A stretch of DNA of 64,000 nucleotides, taken from Pseudomonas ovata (lineage in GTDB: Bacteria; Pseudomonadota; Gammaproteobacteria; Pseudomonadales; Pseudomonadaceae). Where the stretch lies: contig NZ_QFFU01000015.1 in NCBI RefSeq assembly GCF_003131185.1, forward strand, positions 1-64,000, written 5' to 3'. The translations under genes and the position numbers were made by a program. Positions 8,347 through 17,592 of this stretch are shown here, piece by piece (position 1 is the first letter of the stretch; every line of letters begins with the position of its first letter). Under the pieces are notes generated by a model. The model saw nothing but the letters and a program-made list of their open reading frames with translations. It ran no database searches and was not told where the DNA came from.

Positions 8347-10749
8347 TCAAGGGTGCTCAAGCTCGGGCTCGACCCGATCACGCCCCGCCTGCTTGGCCGC
8401 ATAGACACCCGAGTCGGCACGCAACAGCAAGGCATCGGCGCCCTCCCCGGGGCGCCAGCTGGCGATGCCGAAGCTGGCCGTCACCTGGCCGATCCGGTCG
8501 ATGGGCTGGCTGCGCAGGCGCTGCCACAGGCTGATCGCCAGCGTCCAGGCCTGTTCGCCACCGATGCCAGGGCACAGAATGATGAACTCCTCACCGCCCA
8601 GGCGGCAGAATACATCTTCGCTGCGCAGACGCTGAGCGAGCGTGCGCGACACGCCCTGCAGCACAACATCGCCCACAGCATGGCCGTGCTGGTCATTGAT
8701 GCGCTTGAAGTTGTCGATGTCGAGCATGATCACCGACAGCCCGCTGCCATAACGCTCGTTCCGGCGCAGCTCGACCTGCAGGCGCTCCTGGAAATAACGG
8801 CGGTTGTAGGCACCGGTGAGCACATCGGTGATCGACAGGGCCCGCAGTTCATCCTGCACCCGCTTCATGTCGGTAACGTCACTCAAGAAGCCGTGCCAGA
8901 GAATGCTGCCATCCGGCAGGCGTTCCGGCGTCGCCTCGCCGCGCACCCAGCGCATGCCACGCTCGGGCAACTCGATACGATACTCCTCGCGCCACGGCTT
9001 GAACTGATCGCTGCTTTCGCGCATTCCGCGCATCATCCGGGCACGGTCTTCGACATGGGTACGCTCCAGCACGTTATTGATATCCGCCACGATCTGCGCC
9101 TCGGTCAGCTCATAGAGCTCACACATGCCGACACTGATGTAATTGAAGCGCGCCTGGCCACTGGTCAGGCGCTGGAGCTGATAGATCCCGCCAGGCACCT
9201 GAGAGCCCAGCCGCTCCAGCAGCCGGTCCCGCGCCGCCAGGGCTTCATGGACGCGCTTGCGCTCGGTGATGTCCAGGCACACGGCCAGATAGCCGATCCA
9301 CTGATCCTGATCGTCGCGCACCGCCGTGATCAGCATGTTGACCGCCAGGGTGCTGCCATCACGGCGACGGAATATCCATTCCCGGGCCGGATGACTGCCC
9401 AGTTCGGTGGCCTCGATCAGCATGGCCTGCTCCAGTGGGACAGGTCGCTGATAGTGCTCGCTCAGTTGCCGGGCGTGCTCAGCCAGCTCACCGGGGTCGT
9501 GCAGGTCCTTGAGCGTGAACTTGCCTACTACCTCGGCTTCGCTGTATTCGAGCATCTTGCGGGCGCCGACGTTGAAGGTGCTGATCACCCCGTTCAGGTC
9601 GGTGGCAATGATCGCCACCTCGGTGGCAGCATCGAGCACGTTGCGCAACTGGCCGTGGGTGATGCGCAATTGCTGCTCGCGCAGGCGCAACTGGCCGGTG
9701 CGCTGGTCAACCAGCAGCAAGGCGCGCTGGCGCTGGCCGATCAGGCTGTAGAGCAGCGCGCTGAGCATCACACTCAGCAGGCCACCCAGCACAATCACAC
9801 TGCCGGCCATGGACTGATTGCTTTGCAGAAAAGCCTCGGTGGGCCGTACTTCCAGCAGGTAATCGCGGTCGGCCAGGTTCAGCAAGGTGCTGACCCGCAA
9901 GTCGCCAGCGGCGGCCTGTACGGTCGACTGATACAGCAACTGGGGTTCGGCGGGTGAGCCCAGGTCGAGCATCGTGACCGACAGGTTGTCCTGGGTCGGC
10001 AGGCCTTCGCTCATCAACTCGCCCAGGCTGATGACCGCCATCACATAACCTTGTAGCAGCGTGTTCCCGTCCCCCTCGCCGCTCCGGTTATTGAACACCG
10101 GGGCCACCAGCAACACACCATGGGCGTACTCCTGCTCCAGGCCCACCAGTTCGATACGCGGGGTGGCGGCAATCGAACCGAGCATTCGCGCACGCTCCAG
10201 TGTCTCGCGGCGCACGGCTTCCGAGTTGATGTCCCAGCCCAGTGGCAGCGGCAAGCGGCTCAGCGACTGGGTGAACAACACCGGGTAATACTCCTCGTGC
10301 GTGCCGGCGACCCTCATTTTTCCATCAGGACCCTTTTCCTGAATGGCGTAGTCAGGCATGCCTTCGGCGCGAGCCGCAGCCTCGAACGCCGGGCGCTCGG
10401 CATCGCTGACCCGTGGGCTCCAGGAATAGGCGCGTGTACCCTCCAGCAACGGTGCGGCAAAACCGTTGTAATCGGCACGGGTGACGTTGTCGGAATACAC
10501 GAAATAGCGGCGCAGGCTGTCAAGCCGGCTCAATTGACTGTCCAGGCGTTCCTGGATGCGGATGAAGCGTTCGCTGGCCAGCAAATCGAAACGCTGGCGC
10601 AACTGGCGCTGGTACAACTCGTAATTGGTCAACGCCAGCATGGCCGTCAGCGCCAGTCCGGCCATCAGTGCAAGCAGGGCAACCAGCCACGCCGATGCCT
10701 GCTCGTTGATAAAACCGAGGATCCGGGGTCTGGGTTGTTTCGCAGCCAT
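8347..10749 (-). CDS. CHASE-PAS-PAS-GGDEF membrane diguanylate cyclase
   Basis: This 800-residue sensor should make cyclic-di-GMP in response to a periplasmic signal. In order it has a membrane helix (about residues 18-38), a periplasmic CHASE domain (about 75-290, with GTRAYSWSPRV and GWDINSE), a second membrane helix near 320-340, two PAS/PAC units (PAC ends YLAVCLDITERKR and GFLSDVTDMKR) and a C-terminal GGDEF domain. The active site reads GGEEF near residue 716, an active variant. RSED five residues before it is an allosteric I-site (RxxD). No EAL domain follows, so synthesis rather than breakdown is expected. TTG 10755 is an alternative start; I chose ATG 10749. Confidence 0.9.
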   Translation of the reverse strand: MAAKQPRPRILGFINEQASAWLVALLALMAGLALTAMLALTNYELYQRQLRQRFDLLASERFIRIQERLDSQLSRLDSLRRYFVYSDNVTRADYNGFAAPLLEGTRAYSWSPRVSDAERPAFEAAARAEGMPDYAIQEKGPDGKMRVAGTHEEYYPVLFTQSLSRLPLPLGWDINSEAVRRETLERARMLGSIAATPRIELVGLEQEYAHGVLLVAPVFNNRSGEGDGNTLLQGYVMAVISLGELMSEGLPTQDNLSVTMLDLGSPAEPQLLYQSTVQAAAGDLRVSTLLNLADRDYLLEVRPTEAFLQSNQSMAGSVIVLGGLLSVMLSALLYSLIGQRQRALLLVDQRTGQLRLREQQLRITHGQLRNVLDAATEVAIIATDLNGVISTFNVGARKMLEYSEAEVVGKFTLKDLHDPGELAEHARQLSEHYQRPVPLEQAMLIEATELGSHPAREWIFRRRDGSTLAVNMLITAVRDDQDQWIGYLAVCLDITERKRVHEALAARDRLLERLGSQVPGGIYQLQRLTSGQARFNYISVGMCELYELTEAQIVADINNVLERTHVEDRARMMRGMRESSDQFKPWREEYRIELPERGMRWVRGEATPERLPDGSILWHGFLSDVTDMKRVQDELRALSITDVLTGAYNRRYFQERLQVELRRNERYGSGLSVIMLDIDNFKRINDQHGHAVGDVVLQGVSRTLAQRLRSEDVFCRLGGEEFIILCPGIGGEQAWTLAISLWQRLRSQPIDRIGQVTASFGIASWRPGEGADALLLRADSGVYAAKQAGRDRVEPELEHP

Positions 10750-10946
10750 ACTCAAAACTCATGACGCCAACGAGGATAGAGCGTCAAGCTGGCCGTGCGT
10801 CTGTTATAGCCATTCGCCATTAATTTGCCTAGCCCATGAAAGCCATAACTTGGACAAATCGAGCAATCTCCAATGATTTCAAAGAGATTGCCAGAGCATC
10901 CTGCTCTTTTTACCGCAGTGTGATGCATTCGCATTACAACAGAACC

Positions 10947-10974
10947 TGGTTCAAGACCGATCAGTCTTGAACCA
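10947..10974 (-). repeat. Perfect inverted repeat downstream of rlmKL (possible terminator)
   Basis: TGGTTCAAGAC (10947-10957) and GTCTTGAACCA (10964-10974) form an 11-bp perfect stem with a six-base loop. It starts 13 bases after the rlmKL stop codon in the direction of that gene. No good T run follows on the reverse strand, so it may protect the mRNA 3' end rather than terminate transcription. The rest of the gap 10750-10987 shows only the upstream region of the GGDEF gene. Confidence 0.6.
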
Positions 10975-10987
10975 AGTCGTTGAGGTC

Positions 10988-13207
10988 CTACGCCATGCGC
11001 ACGGTGATTTTCCAGGCACGGTGAATCCGGTCGTTGCGCGAGAAGTCAGGGTCCATGGTCTGGCCACTGACTTCCTCGACGACATAGCGCTGGGCGATAT
11101 GCTCATCAAGTACGAACTTGCGGAAGTTGTTGGAGAAATACAGCACGCCGCCCGGTGCCAGCCGCGCCATGGCGAGGTCAATCAGTTCGACCTGATCACG
11201 CTGCACATCGAACACCCCTTCCATACGCTTGGAATTGGAAAAGGTCGGTGGGTCGATAAAGATCAACTCGTACTCTTCGCGGCACTCGCGCAACCAGGCC
11301 ATCACATCGCTCTGCTCCAGGCGGTTTTTCTCGGAAAAACCATTGAGCGACAGGTTGCGGCGTGCCCAGTCCAGGTACGTGCGCGACAGGTCGACGCTGG
11401 TGGTGCTGCGCGCCCCGCCCTTGGCCGCATGCACCGTGGCCGTCGCGGTATAGCAGAACAGGTTGAGGAAGCGCTTGCCGGCCGCTTCTTTCTGGATCCG
11501 CATGCGCATGGGGCGATGATCGAGGAACAGGCCGGTGTCGAGGTAGTCGGTCAGGTTCACCAACAGGCGCAAACCGCCCTCGCCCACCTCGATGAACTGG
11601 CCCTGGGCGGCCTGGCGCTCGTACTGGCGCGTGCCGCTCTGGCGTTCGCGGCGCTTGACCACCACGCGGCTCTTGTCGATGCCCAGAGCCTGGGGAATGG
11701 CTGCCAGCGCATCGAACAGCCGCGCCGAAGCCTTGGCCGGGTCGATCGATTTGGGTGCCGCATATTCCTGCACATGCACCCAGTCACCGTACAGGTCGAC
11801 GGCGACGGCATATTCGGGCATGTCGGCATCATAGACGCGGTAGCACTCGATCCCCTCGCGACGCACCCACTTGCCCAGTTGCTTGAGGTTTTTCTGCAGG
11901 CGGTTGGCGAACATCTGCCCGCCTTCACTCAAGCGCGCCTGCTCGACCACTGCTGGCTTGCTTTCGTCGCGCACAGGCACCGGCTCTTCAAGTGCTGCCT
12001 GACGCTGTTCGGGGCTACGGCGCTCGCCGGTCACGAACTGATCCGGCTGAACCTTGAGCAGCAACAGCTTGCACGGCAAGGCGCCGTTCCAGAATGCATA
12101 TTGCTTGTGGCTGCGAATGCCCATGCGCTTGCCCAGGTCCGGCGCGCCGGTGAACACCGCCGCCTCCCAGCCCAGACAGGCTTGGCGCAGACGCTCGCCA
12201 AGGTTCTGATAGAGGTACAACAGGCTGGCTTCGTCACCCAGGCGCTCGCCGTAGGGCGGGTTGCAGATCACCAGGCCTTTCTGGTTCTGGTCGGTGCGCG
12301 GCTCGAAGGTGCCGACTTCGCCCTGATAGACCTTGATCCAGTCACTCAGGCCGGCGCGCTCGATATTGTTGCGCCCCGGCTGGATCAGCCGTGGGTCGGC
12401 CTCGTAGCCACGGATCCAGGATGGCGTTTTCGCCAGGCCCGCTTCGGCGCGCGCCAGTGCCTCGTCGTGCAGCTTGCGCCACAGCGCCGGTACATGCCCC
12501 AGCCAGGCACTGAAGCCCCAGCGCTCGCGTTTGAGGTTGGGCGCGATGTCGGCGGCGATCATGCCGGCCTCCACCAGAAACGTGCCCACGCCGCACATCG
12601 GGTCGGCCAGAGCGCCACCTTCGGCGGCAATGCGCGGCCAGCCGGCGCGGATCAGGATCGCGGCGGCAAGGTTTTCCTTCAACGGCGCAGCGCCCTGCTG
12701 CAAGCGGTAGCCGCGCTGGTGCAGGCTGTGCCCGGACAGGTCCAGCGACAGAATCGCCTGGCCCCGGTCCAGGCGCAGGTGCACGCGCAGGTCCGGGTTG
12801 ATCTTGTCCACCGAAGGGCGCAGGCCATCAGGGGTGCGCAGCTTGTCGACGATCGCGTCCTTGACCTTCAGGGCGCCAAAGTGGGTGTTGTCGATCCCCG
12901 AGCCATGGCCGCTGAATTCCACGGCGATGCTGCCGTCTGCCTCCAGATGGTCCTGCCATTCGACATCCAGCACACCGTGATACAGGTCTTCGGCATTGCT
13001 CATCGGAAAGCGCTTGAGCACCAGCAGCACGCGGTTGGCCAGGCGCGACCACAGGCACAACCGGTAGGCGGTCTCCATGTCGGCCAGGCCGCGGATGGCC
13101 GAGGTGTGTTCCCGGGCCTCTTCCAGGCCCAGCCCGGTGGCTTCCTCGATCAGCAGGCCTTCAAGGCCCTTGGGGCAGGTGAGGTACAGTTCGTAGCGAT
13201 CGGACAT
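10988..13207 (-). CDS. rlmL: Bifunctional 23S rRNA methyltransferase RlmKL
   Basis: This 739-residue enzyme makes m2G2445 and m7G2069 in 23S rRNA. The N-terminal half has a THUMP domain (about residues 45-155), then the RlmL methyltransferase with ADPMCGVGTFLVEAG near 195 and the catalytic CNPPYGERLG near 305. The C-terminal RlmK half starts near 470, with FLDHRPMRMRI, FLNLFCYTATATVHA and FIDPPTFSNSK. The fused length is that of gamma-proteobacterial RlmL/YcbY. I chose ATG 13207 (MSDRYELYLTCPKG) over an in-frame codon 36 bases upstream because the family begins there. It diverges from rmf. Confidence 0.95.
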   Translation of the reverse strand: MSDRYELYLTCPKGLEGLLIEEATGLGLEEAREHTSAIRGLADMETAYRLCLWSRLANRVLLVLKRFPMSNAEDLYHGVLDVEWQDHLEADGSIAVEFSGHGSGIDNTHFGALKVKDAIVDKLRTPDGLRPSVDKINPDLRVHLRLDRGQAILSLDLSGHSLHQRGYRLQQGAAPLKENLAAAILIRAGWPRIAAEGGALADPMCGVGTFLVEAGMIAADIAPNLKRERWGFSAWLGHVPALWRKLHDEALARAEAGLAKTPSWIRGYEADPRLIQPGRNNIERAGLSDWIKVYQGEVGTFEPRTDQNQKGLVICNPPYGERLGDEASLLYLYQNLGERLRQACLGWEAAVFTGAPDLGKRMGIRSHKQYAFWNGALPCKLLLLKVQPDQFVTGERRSPEQRQAALEEPVPVRDESKPAVVEQARLSEGGQMFANRLQKNLKQLGKWVRREGIECYRVYDADMPEYAVAVDLYGDWVHVQEYAAPKSIDPAKASARLFDALAAIPQALGIDKSRVVVKRRERQSGTRQYERQAAQGQFIEVGEGGLRLLVNLTDYLDTGLFLDHRPMRMRIQKEAAGKRFLNLFCYTATATVHAAKGGARSTTSVDLSRTYLDWARRNLSLNGFSEKNRLEQSDVMAWLRECREEYELIFIDPPTFSNSKRMEGVFDVQRDQVELIDLAMARLAPGGVLYFSNNFRKFVLDEHIAQRYVVEEVSGQTMDPDFSRNDRIHRAWKITVRMA

Positions 13208-13766
13208 GTGTATTCCAGGGCCTGAGCCGTCAGCGGCGGGCAACGCATTGCCCGACCAGATTCAAGACAGACGCTTTTCAGACAGCGCCTGCGTGGCACG
13301 TAACGTGTGCCGGTCCACCGCGATAATCCGAGGTATCGGCGCGGCAGGGTGTAAATGTAACTGAACGCAAGGGTACAGATTGCCCAGTGAGCCCGAAGAT
13401 TTAAGACATATGAAGTCACATCTCGACCCTTCATCGAATTAAAACTGGAAGCATTCAGCCATTATCGCTCCCAGCTAAAAATCTTTGCCTGCAACGCAAC
13501 TCCTTGCGGCACATGGGTTATTACCTGAATCATCCGTGAAACACATTGCCCCTTAGTACCGATAAGACCTGAATGTGACGTGCTTATGACAAATCGATCA
13601 TTCACAGCGTGTCGCGCATTGGTTAGAAATCGTCTCAGGCCTTCACCGCAACGGTGATGGCACCTCGCCCGTGACGCCGGCAGCGGGCAGACATGGCAGA
13701 AGATTTCTGCCAGACCTCGACATGAGGTCCATGGACATTACAGTCAACAAACGAGGGCAACACCCT
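13208..13766. promoter_or_regulatory. Long intergenic region with structured rmf leader
   Basis: No gene is supported in these 559 bases between rlmKL and rmf. The half near rmf is structured: GGCAGAA (13695-13701) and TTCTGCC (13705-13711) form a perfect 7-bp hairpin, ACCTC/GAGGT pairs just after it, and ACCG/CGGT pairs near 13650. A GAGGG ribosome binding site lies about nine bases before the rmf ATG at 13767. A long structured leader fits a growth-phase-controlled gene such as rmf. The promoter itself was not located. Confidence 0.45.
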
Positions 13767-13982
13767 ATGAGAAGACTTAAGCGTGATCCGTTGGAAAGAG
13801 CATTTTTGCGCGGATATCAGTACGGCGTTAGTGGTAAATCCCGTGAGCTTTGCCCATTTACTCTACCGTCGGTGCGTCAGGCATGGATCAATGGTTGGCG
13901 TGAAGGACGCGGCGACCAGTGGGACGGTATGACCGGCACTGCGGGAATCCACAGGCTCAACGAACTTCACGCAGTCGGATGA
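13767..13982 (+). CDS. rmf: Ribosome modulation factor RMF
   Basis: RMF dimerises 70S ribosomes into inactive 100S particles in stationary phase. The 71-residue product (MRRLKRDPLERAFLRGYQYGV, then LCPFTLPSVRQAWINGWREG) is a close match to the family pattern, including the basic N-terminus and the RGYQYGVSGKS and GWREGRGD motifs. I chose the start at 13767 over an in-frame codon at 13671 because the known protein begins MRRxKRDPLERA and a GAGGG site precedes this ATG. The gene stands alone and is closed by a terminator. Confidence 0.97.
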   Translation: MRRLKRDPLERAFLRGYQYGVSGKSRELCPFTLPSVRQAWINGWREGRGDQWDGMTGTAGIHRLNELHAVG

Positions 13983-14078
13983 GGTAATCAACTTCCGAGC
14001 AGTCCATCAAAGTTTCTGTCTGACCCTTTTAGCATTAGCGTAATCACCGCCTCCACCGGGCGGCGGGCCACAGGCCCA

Positions 14079-14108
14079 GGGGCTCCTTTTTCAGGGAGCC
14101 CCTTTTTT
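14079..14108 (+). terminator. Rho-independent terminator of rmf
   Basis: GGGGCTCC (14079-14086) pairs with GGGAGCCCC (14094-14102) and is followed by TTTTTT. It is oriented to stop rmf transcripts before the convergent pyrD gene. Confidence 0.9.
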
Positions 14109-14129
14109 ATGCCCGCTGCACGGGCCTGA

Positions 14130-15155
14130 TCAGCGACGCGGCAAGGCCGCAATGGCATCGACCGACTGGCGAATCAGCTCCGGGCCCTTGTAGATGAAGC
14201 CCGAATAGATCTGTACCAGACTGGCACCCGCTTCGATTTTCTCGGCAGCATGACGACCTTCGGTAATGCCCCCGGCGGCAATGATCGGCAGGCGCCCGGC
14301 CAGCTCACCGGCCAGCACCTTGACCGTGTGCGTGCTCTTTTCCCGCACCGGCGCGCCCGACAGGCCACCGGCCTCATTGGCGTGCAACAGTCCCTCAACG
14401 CCTTCACGGCTCAGGGTGGTGTTGGTGGCGATCACCGCATCCATGCCTGATTCAAGCAAGGCACCGGCCACCAGCACGGTTTCTTCGTCGGTCATGTCCG
14501 GGGCGATCTTGATCGCCAACGGCACGCGCTTGCCGTATTGCTGGGTCAGCGCTTCCTGGCGCACGCTCAGGGCCTCGAGCAATTGCTTGAGCGAATCGCC
14601 GAACTGCAGGCTGCGCAAGCCCGGGGTATTGGGCGAGCTGACGTTGACGGTCACGTAGCTGGCGTGGTCATAGACCTTGTCCAGGCAGATCAGGTAGTCG
14701 TCCACCGCACGCTCGACCGGGGTGTCGAAGTTCTTGCCGATATTGATGCCCAGCACGCCACGGTATTTCGCCGCCTTGACCCGCGACAGCAAGTGATCGA
14801 CGCCCAGGTTGTTGAAGCCCATGCGGTTGATGATGCCCTGGGCCTCAGGCAGGCGGAACAGGCGCGGCTTGGGGTTGCCGGGCTGCGGGCGCGGGGTCAC
14901 GGTGCCTACCTCGACAAAGCCGAAGCCGAGTTGGGCAAAGCCGTCGATGGCCGTACCGTTCTTGTCCAGGCCGGCGGCCAGGCCGACCGGGTTGGCAAAG
15001 CGGATGCCCATGACCGTGACCGGCAACTGCGCAGGCGCCTTGCTCAGCAGGCCATTGAGGCCCAGCCGGCCACCGGCACCGATCAGGTCCAGGGACAGGT
15101 CGTGGGACGTTTCCGGAGAAAGTTTGAACAGTAACTGGCGGGCCAGGTTATACAT
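14130..15155 (-). CDS. pyrD: Dihydroorotate dehydrogenase (quinone), class 2
   Basis: This flavoenzyme oxidises dihydroorotate to orotate in pyrimidine synthesis and passes electrons to membrane quinone. The 341 residues include the class 2 N-terminal helices (YNLARQLLFKLSPETSHD) that bind the membrane, the FMN-binding GLAAGLDKNG, EVGTVTPRPQPGNPKPR, and the catalytic Ser in VNVSSPNTPGLR near residue 175. GGITEG and the phosphate-binding VQIYSGFIYKGP follow. The length is standard. It is convergent with rmf and divergent from nasS. Confidence 0.97.
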   Translation of the reverse strand: MYNLARQLLFKLSPETSHDLSLDLIGAGGRLGLNGLLSKAPAQLPVTVMGIRFANPVGLAAGLDKNGTAIDGFAQLGFGFVEVGTVTPRPQPGNPKPRLFRLPEAQGIINRMGFNNLGVDHLLSRVKAAKYRGVLGINIGKNFDTPVERAVDDYLICLDKVYDHASYVTVNVSSPNTPGLRSLQFGDSLKQLLEALSVRQEALTQQYGKRVPLAIKIAPDMTDEETVLVAGALLESGMDAVIATNTTLSREGVEGLLHANEAGGLSGAPVREKSTHTVKVLAGELAGRLPIIAAGGITEGRHAAEKIEAGASLVQIYSGFIYKGPELIRQSVDAIAALPRR

Positions 15156-15244
15156 GGGCGGGCAAGGCTCGTGAGCGGCTGAAGTCAGCCGGCGATTATA
15201 GACGGTCGATGGCCTGCTAAGCGAGAACTCCCCTGACCGGATGG

Positions 15245-15260
15245 TGGCACATGCCTTGCT
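15245..15260 (+). promoter_or_regulatory. Sigma-54 promoter upstream of nasS
   Basis: TGGCAC (15245-15250), five bases, then TTGCT (15256-15260) matches the -24/-12 consensus, with GG and GC exactly ten bases apart. It points at nasS, whose ATG lies about 118 bases further on, and predicts nitrogen control through NtrC and RpoN. No convincing NtrC site was found nearby. Confidence 0.8.
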
Positions 15261-15377
15261 TCAATTGCGTCAGCACCCTCGGCAACGTCGCCGCAGGGCA
15301 CCGACACTGGCGTCGTTGTGGCTCGCTGCGCAAGCAGTGGGCCCGACGGCGCTTTTTTATGGATACATGAAAAGCCT

Positions 15378-16589
15378 ATGAACCCTCGATCAAGCAATGC
15401 CCTGGACTGGGTGGCGGGCAGCGATGCCCCCGAAATGAACAGCATTGACATAGGTTTCATGGCCCTGACCGACTGTGCCTCGCTGGTGGTCGCGGCCACA
15501 CAGGGGTTTGCGCAGCCCTACGGCCTGAGCCTCAACCTCAAGCGCCAGGCCTCCTGGGCCAACCTGCGTGATCGCCTGGTCAGCGGCCAGTTGCACGCCG
15601 CGCACAGCCTGTATGGGTTGATCTACGCCATGCAATTGGGCATCAGCGGCGGCGCCGCAGCCGATATGGCCATCCTGATGGGCCTGAACCAGAACGGTCA
15701 ATGCATCAACCTGTCGCGCGGCCTGCAGGACGCTGGTGTGACCAGCCCTGAAGCACTGGAACGCACTGCGCACCATCGTGGTGCAAAGCTGACCTTTGCC
15801 CAGACCTTCCCCACTGGCAACCATGCCATGTGGCTCAATTACTGGCTGGCCAGCCAGGGTATCCACCCGCTTGACGATGTCGACAGCGTGGTGGTTCCGC
15901 CGCCGCTGATGGTCGCGCACCTGCAGGCCGGACGCATCGATGGCTGCTGCGTCGGCGAACCCTGGGGCGCCAGCGCCGTGCAGCAGAAACTGGGCTTTAC
16001 CCTGGCCACCAGCCAGTCGATCTGGCCCGACCATCCTGGCAAGGTACTGGGCTGCACCCGCGAATTTGTCGAACAGAACCCCAACACTGCACGCGCCTTG
16101 ACCATGGCGGTGCTCGAAGCCAGCCGCTTTATCGAGCAAAGCACGGAAAACCGCCGCAGCACCGCGCAATTGCTCAGTGGCGCCGATTACCTCGACACCC
16201 CGCTGGACTGCATCGAACCGCGCCTGCTGGGGCATTACCAGGACGGGCTGGGCAACAGCTGGCAGGATCCACACGCCCTGCGCCTGTTCAATGACGGCCA
16301 GGTGACTTTTCCGTGGCTGTCCGACGGCATGTGGTTCATGACCCAGTTCCGCCGCTGGGGCCTGTTGCGTGAAGACCCCGACTACCTGGCCGTGGCCCGT
16401 CGTGTTCACCAGCTGCAGCTGTACCGCGAGGCCGCTACGGCACTGGGCATTGCGGTGCCGGAAAGCACCCTGCGCAGCAGTCAGTTGATCGACGGACGCA
16501 TCTGGGACGGCAGCGATCCTGCCGGCTACGCGCGCGGTTTTTCCCTGCATTCGCGGATCGATGGCGCGCCCGCCATCGCCGCCCGTTGA
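15378..16589 (+). CDS. nasS: Nitrate/nitrite-sensing regulatory protein NasS
   Basis: This 403-residue protein resembles the periplasmic nitrate-binding proteins NrtA/CmpA but has no signal peptide, as expected for cytoplasmic NasS. Conserved features include DIGFMALTDCASLVVAA at the start, FPTGNHAMWLNYWLASQGI, VVPPPLMVAHLQAGRIDG, and CVGEPWGASAV. In characterised systems NasS binds the antiterminator NasT and releases it when nitrate or nitrite binds. nasT starts ten bases downstream, consistent with partner genes in one operon. The ATG at 15378 was chosen over an in-frame codon at 15318 from its fit to the family N-terminus. A sigma-54 promoter lies upstream. Confidence 0.92.
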   Translation: MNPRSSNALDWVAGSDAPEMNSIDIGFMALTDCASLVVAATQGFAQPYGLSLNLKRQASWANLRDRLVSGQLHAAHSLYGLIYAMQLGISGGAAADMAILMGLNQNGQCINLSRGLQDAGVTSPEALERTAHHRGAKLTFAQTFPTGNHAMWLNYWLASQGIHPLDDVDSVVVPPPLMVAHLQAGRIDGCCVGEPWGASAVQQKLGFTLATSQSIWPDHPGKVLGCTREFVEQNPNTARALTMAVLEASRFIEQSTENRRSTAQLLSGADYLDTPLDCIEPRLLGHYQDGLGNSWQDPHALRLFNDGQVTFPWLSDGMWFMTQFRRWGLLREDPDYLAVARRVHQLQLYREAATALGIAVPESTLRSSQLIDGRIWDGSDPAGYARGFSLHSRIDGAPAIAAR

Positions 16590-16599
16590 GAGGCACGCG

Positions 16600-17178
16600 A
16601 TGATGCTGCGAATCCTGCTGATCAATGACACCCCCAAGAAAGTCGGACGCCTGAAAGCCGCCCTGAGCGAAGCCGGTTTCGAGGTCATCGACGAATCAGG
16701 CCTGAGCATCGACCTGCCGGCACGGGTCGAAGCCCTGCGCCCGGACGTCATCCTCATCGACACCGAATCACCCGGCCGCGATGTGATGGAGCAGGTGGTG
16801 CTGGTCACCCGCGACCTGCCACGCCCCATCGTGATGTTCACCGACGAACATGACCCCGGCGTGATGCGCCAGGCGATCAGGTCAGGGGTCAGTGCCTATA
16901 TTGTCGAAGGCATCCATGCCCAGCGCCTGCAACCGATTCTGGACGTGGCCATGGCCCGCTTCGAAAGCGACCAGGCCCTGCGCGCGCAACTGGTGGCCCG
17001 CGACCAGCAACTGGCCGAGCGCAAGCGCATCGAACTGGCCAAGGGCCTCTTGATGAAGATGAAGCATTGCAACGAAGAAGAGGCCTACACCCTCATGCGC
17101 CGCCAGGCCATGAGCCGCCAGCAGAAACTGATCCAGGTGGCCGAACAGATCATCGCCATGAGCGAAATGCTCGGCTAA
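16600..17178 (+). CDS. nasT: ANTAR-domain antiterminator NasT
   Basis: NasT is an RNA-binding response-regulator-like protein that prevents termination in nas leader RNAs. The 192 residues comprise a receiver-like domain (MMLRILLINDTPKKVGRLKAAL, VILIDTESPGRD) and a C-terminal ANTAR domain (LAERKRIELAKGLLMKMKHCNEEEAYTLMRRQAM, about residues 130-185). A GAGAGG ribosome binding site precedes ATG 16600. Two matching RNA targets are readable in this window, at 17377-17465 and 20743-20828. NasS, encoded just upstream, is expected to sequester NasT without nitrate. Confidence 0.95.
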   Translation: MMLRILLINDTPKKVGRLKAALSEAGFEVIDESGLSIDLPARVEALRPDVILIDTESPGRDVMEQVVLVTRDLPRPIVMFTDEHDPGVMRQAIRSGVSAYIVEGIHAQRLQPILDVAMARFESDQALRAQLVARDQQLAERKRIELAKGLLMKMKHCNEEEAYTLMRRQAMSRQQKLIQVAEQIIAMSEMLG

Positions 17179-17306
17179 CGCCGCAAATGACCCGAAACGT
17201 CTCACACCAGCAGCCGATTGCGCCCTGATGAGGCGTCCCTCGATCTGCAGGACCGGCCGGGCGGCGACCCGCTTTAGCCGGAAACAGATCACCCCAGGCC
17301 TGTATT

Positions 17307-17331
17307 TTCGCGGCTGAAGCCGCTCCTGCGG
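17307..17331. repeat. REP-like palindromic element
   Basis: TTCGCGGCTGAAGCCGCTCC followed by TGCGG has the palindromic GCGGC-TGAA-GCCGC core of Pseudomonas repetitive extragenic palindromes. It lies between nasT and the nasA promoter. No second copy in inverted orientation is close by. Confidence 0.6.
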
Positions 17332-17346
17332 GGCTTGAACACAAGA

Positions 17347-17362
17347 TGGCCCGGCTCTTGCT
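17347..17362 (+). promoter_or_regulatory. Sigma-54 promoter of the nitrate transporter gene
   Basis: TGGCCC (17347-17352), five bases, then TTGCT (17358-17362) fits the -24/-12 pattern with one departure, C for A in the first box. A start about 12 bases after the -12 GC would be near 17373, only four bases before the first ANTAR hairpin. This agreement supports both calls. Confidence 0.7.
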
Positions 17363-17376
17363 ACATCCATACTGCA

Positions 17377-17465
17377 GGTAGCCAACGGCGGTTGCCCCCA
17401 CACATACGACAAAGACGTCGCCCTCTCCTTTCGCTGCGCAGCGAACTCGAGAAGCGGCGTCTTTT
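17377..17465 (+). promoter_or_regulatory. ANTAR (NasT) antitermination leader of nasA
   Basis: Hairpin P1 has a 7-bp stem (17377-17383 with 17390-17396, two wobble pairs) and hexaloop AACGGC. Hairpin P2 has stem CGAC/GTCG (17407-17410, 17417-17420) and hexaloop AAAGAC. Both loops carry A at position 1 and G at position 4, the known ANTAR recognition bases. The sequence 17411-17421, which is the P2 loop and 3' strand, can instead pair with 17454-17464 to make an 11-bp stem with one wobble, ending in TTTT. P2 and the terminator therefore exclude each other, so NasT binding to P2 should allow read-through. The T run is short. Confidence 0.75.
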
Positions 17466-17592
17466 GCGTTCTGGCCTCAGCGATGAGGGGGTGGTGCCGC
17501 CGGCTTGTCCTGTGCGCACCCCGAGAACCGACAACTTCCACGTCGTGGCCATGACCCCGACGACCTACTTCTGGCAGATGATGAGGTGTGCA

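Noticed and set aside
10891..10915. AGAGCA-TCC-TGCTCT followed by TTTT as a forward terminator
   Set aside because: No forward-strand gene lies upstream that it could terminate. It is probably incidental in the region upstream of the GGDEF gene.
10967..13225. A 752-codon forward open frame across rlmKL
   Set aside because: RlmKL motifs on the reverse strand account for the whole stretch, and the forward protein has no recognisable domain.
17335..17592. N-terminal extension of the nitrate transporter from 17335
   Set aside because: The region contains the sigma-54 promoter, both ANTAR hairpins and a terminator, and the transporter helices begin right after ATG 17593.
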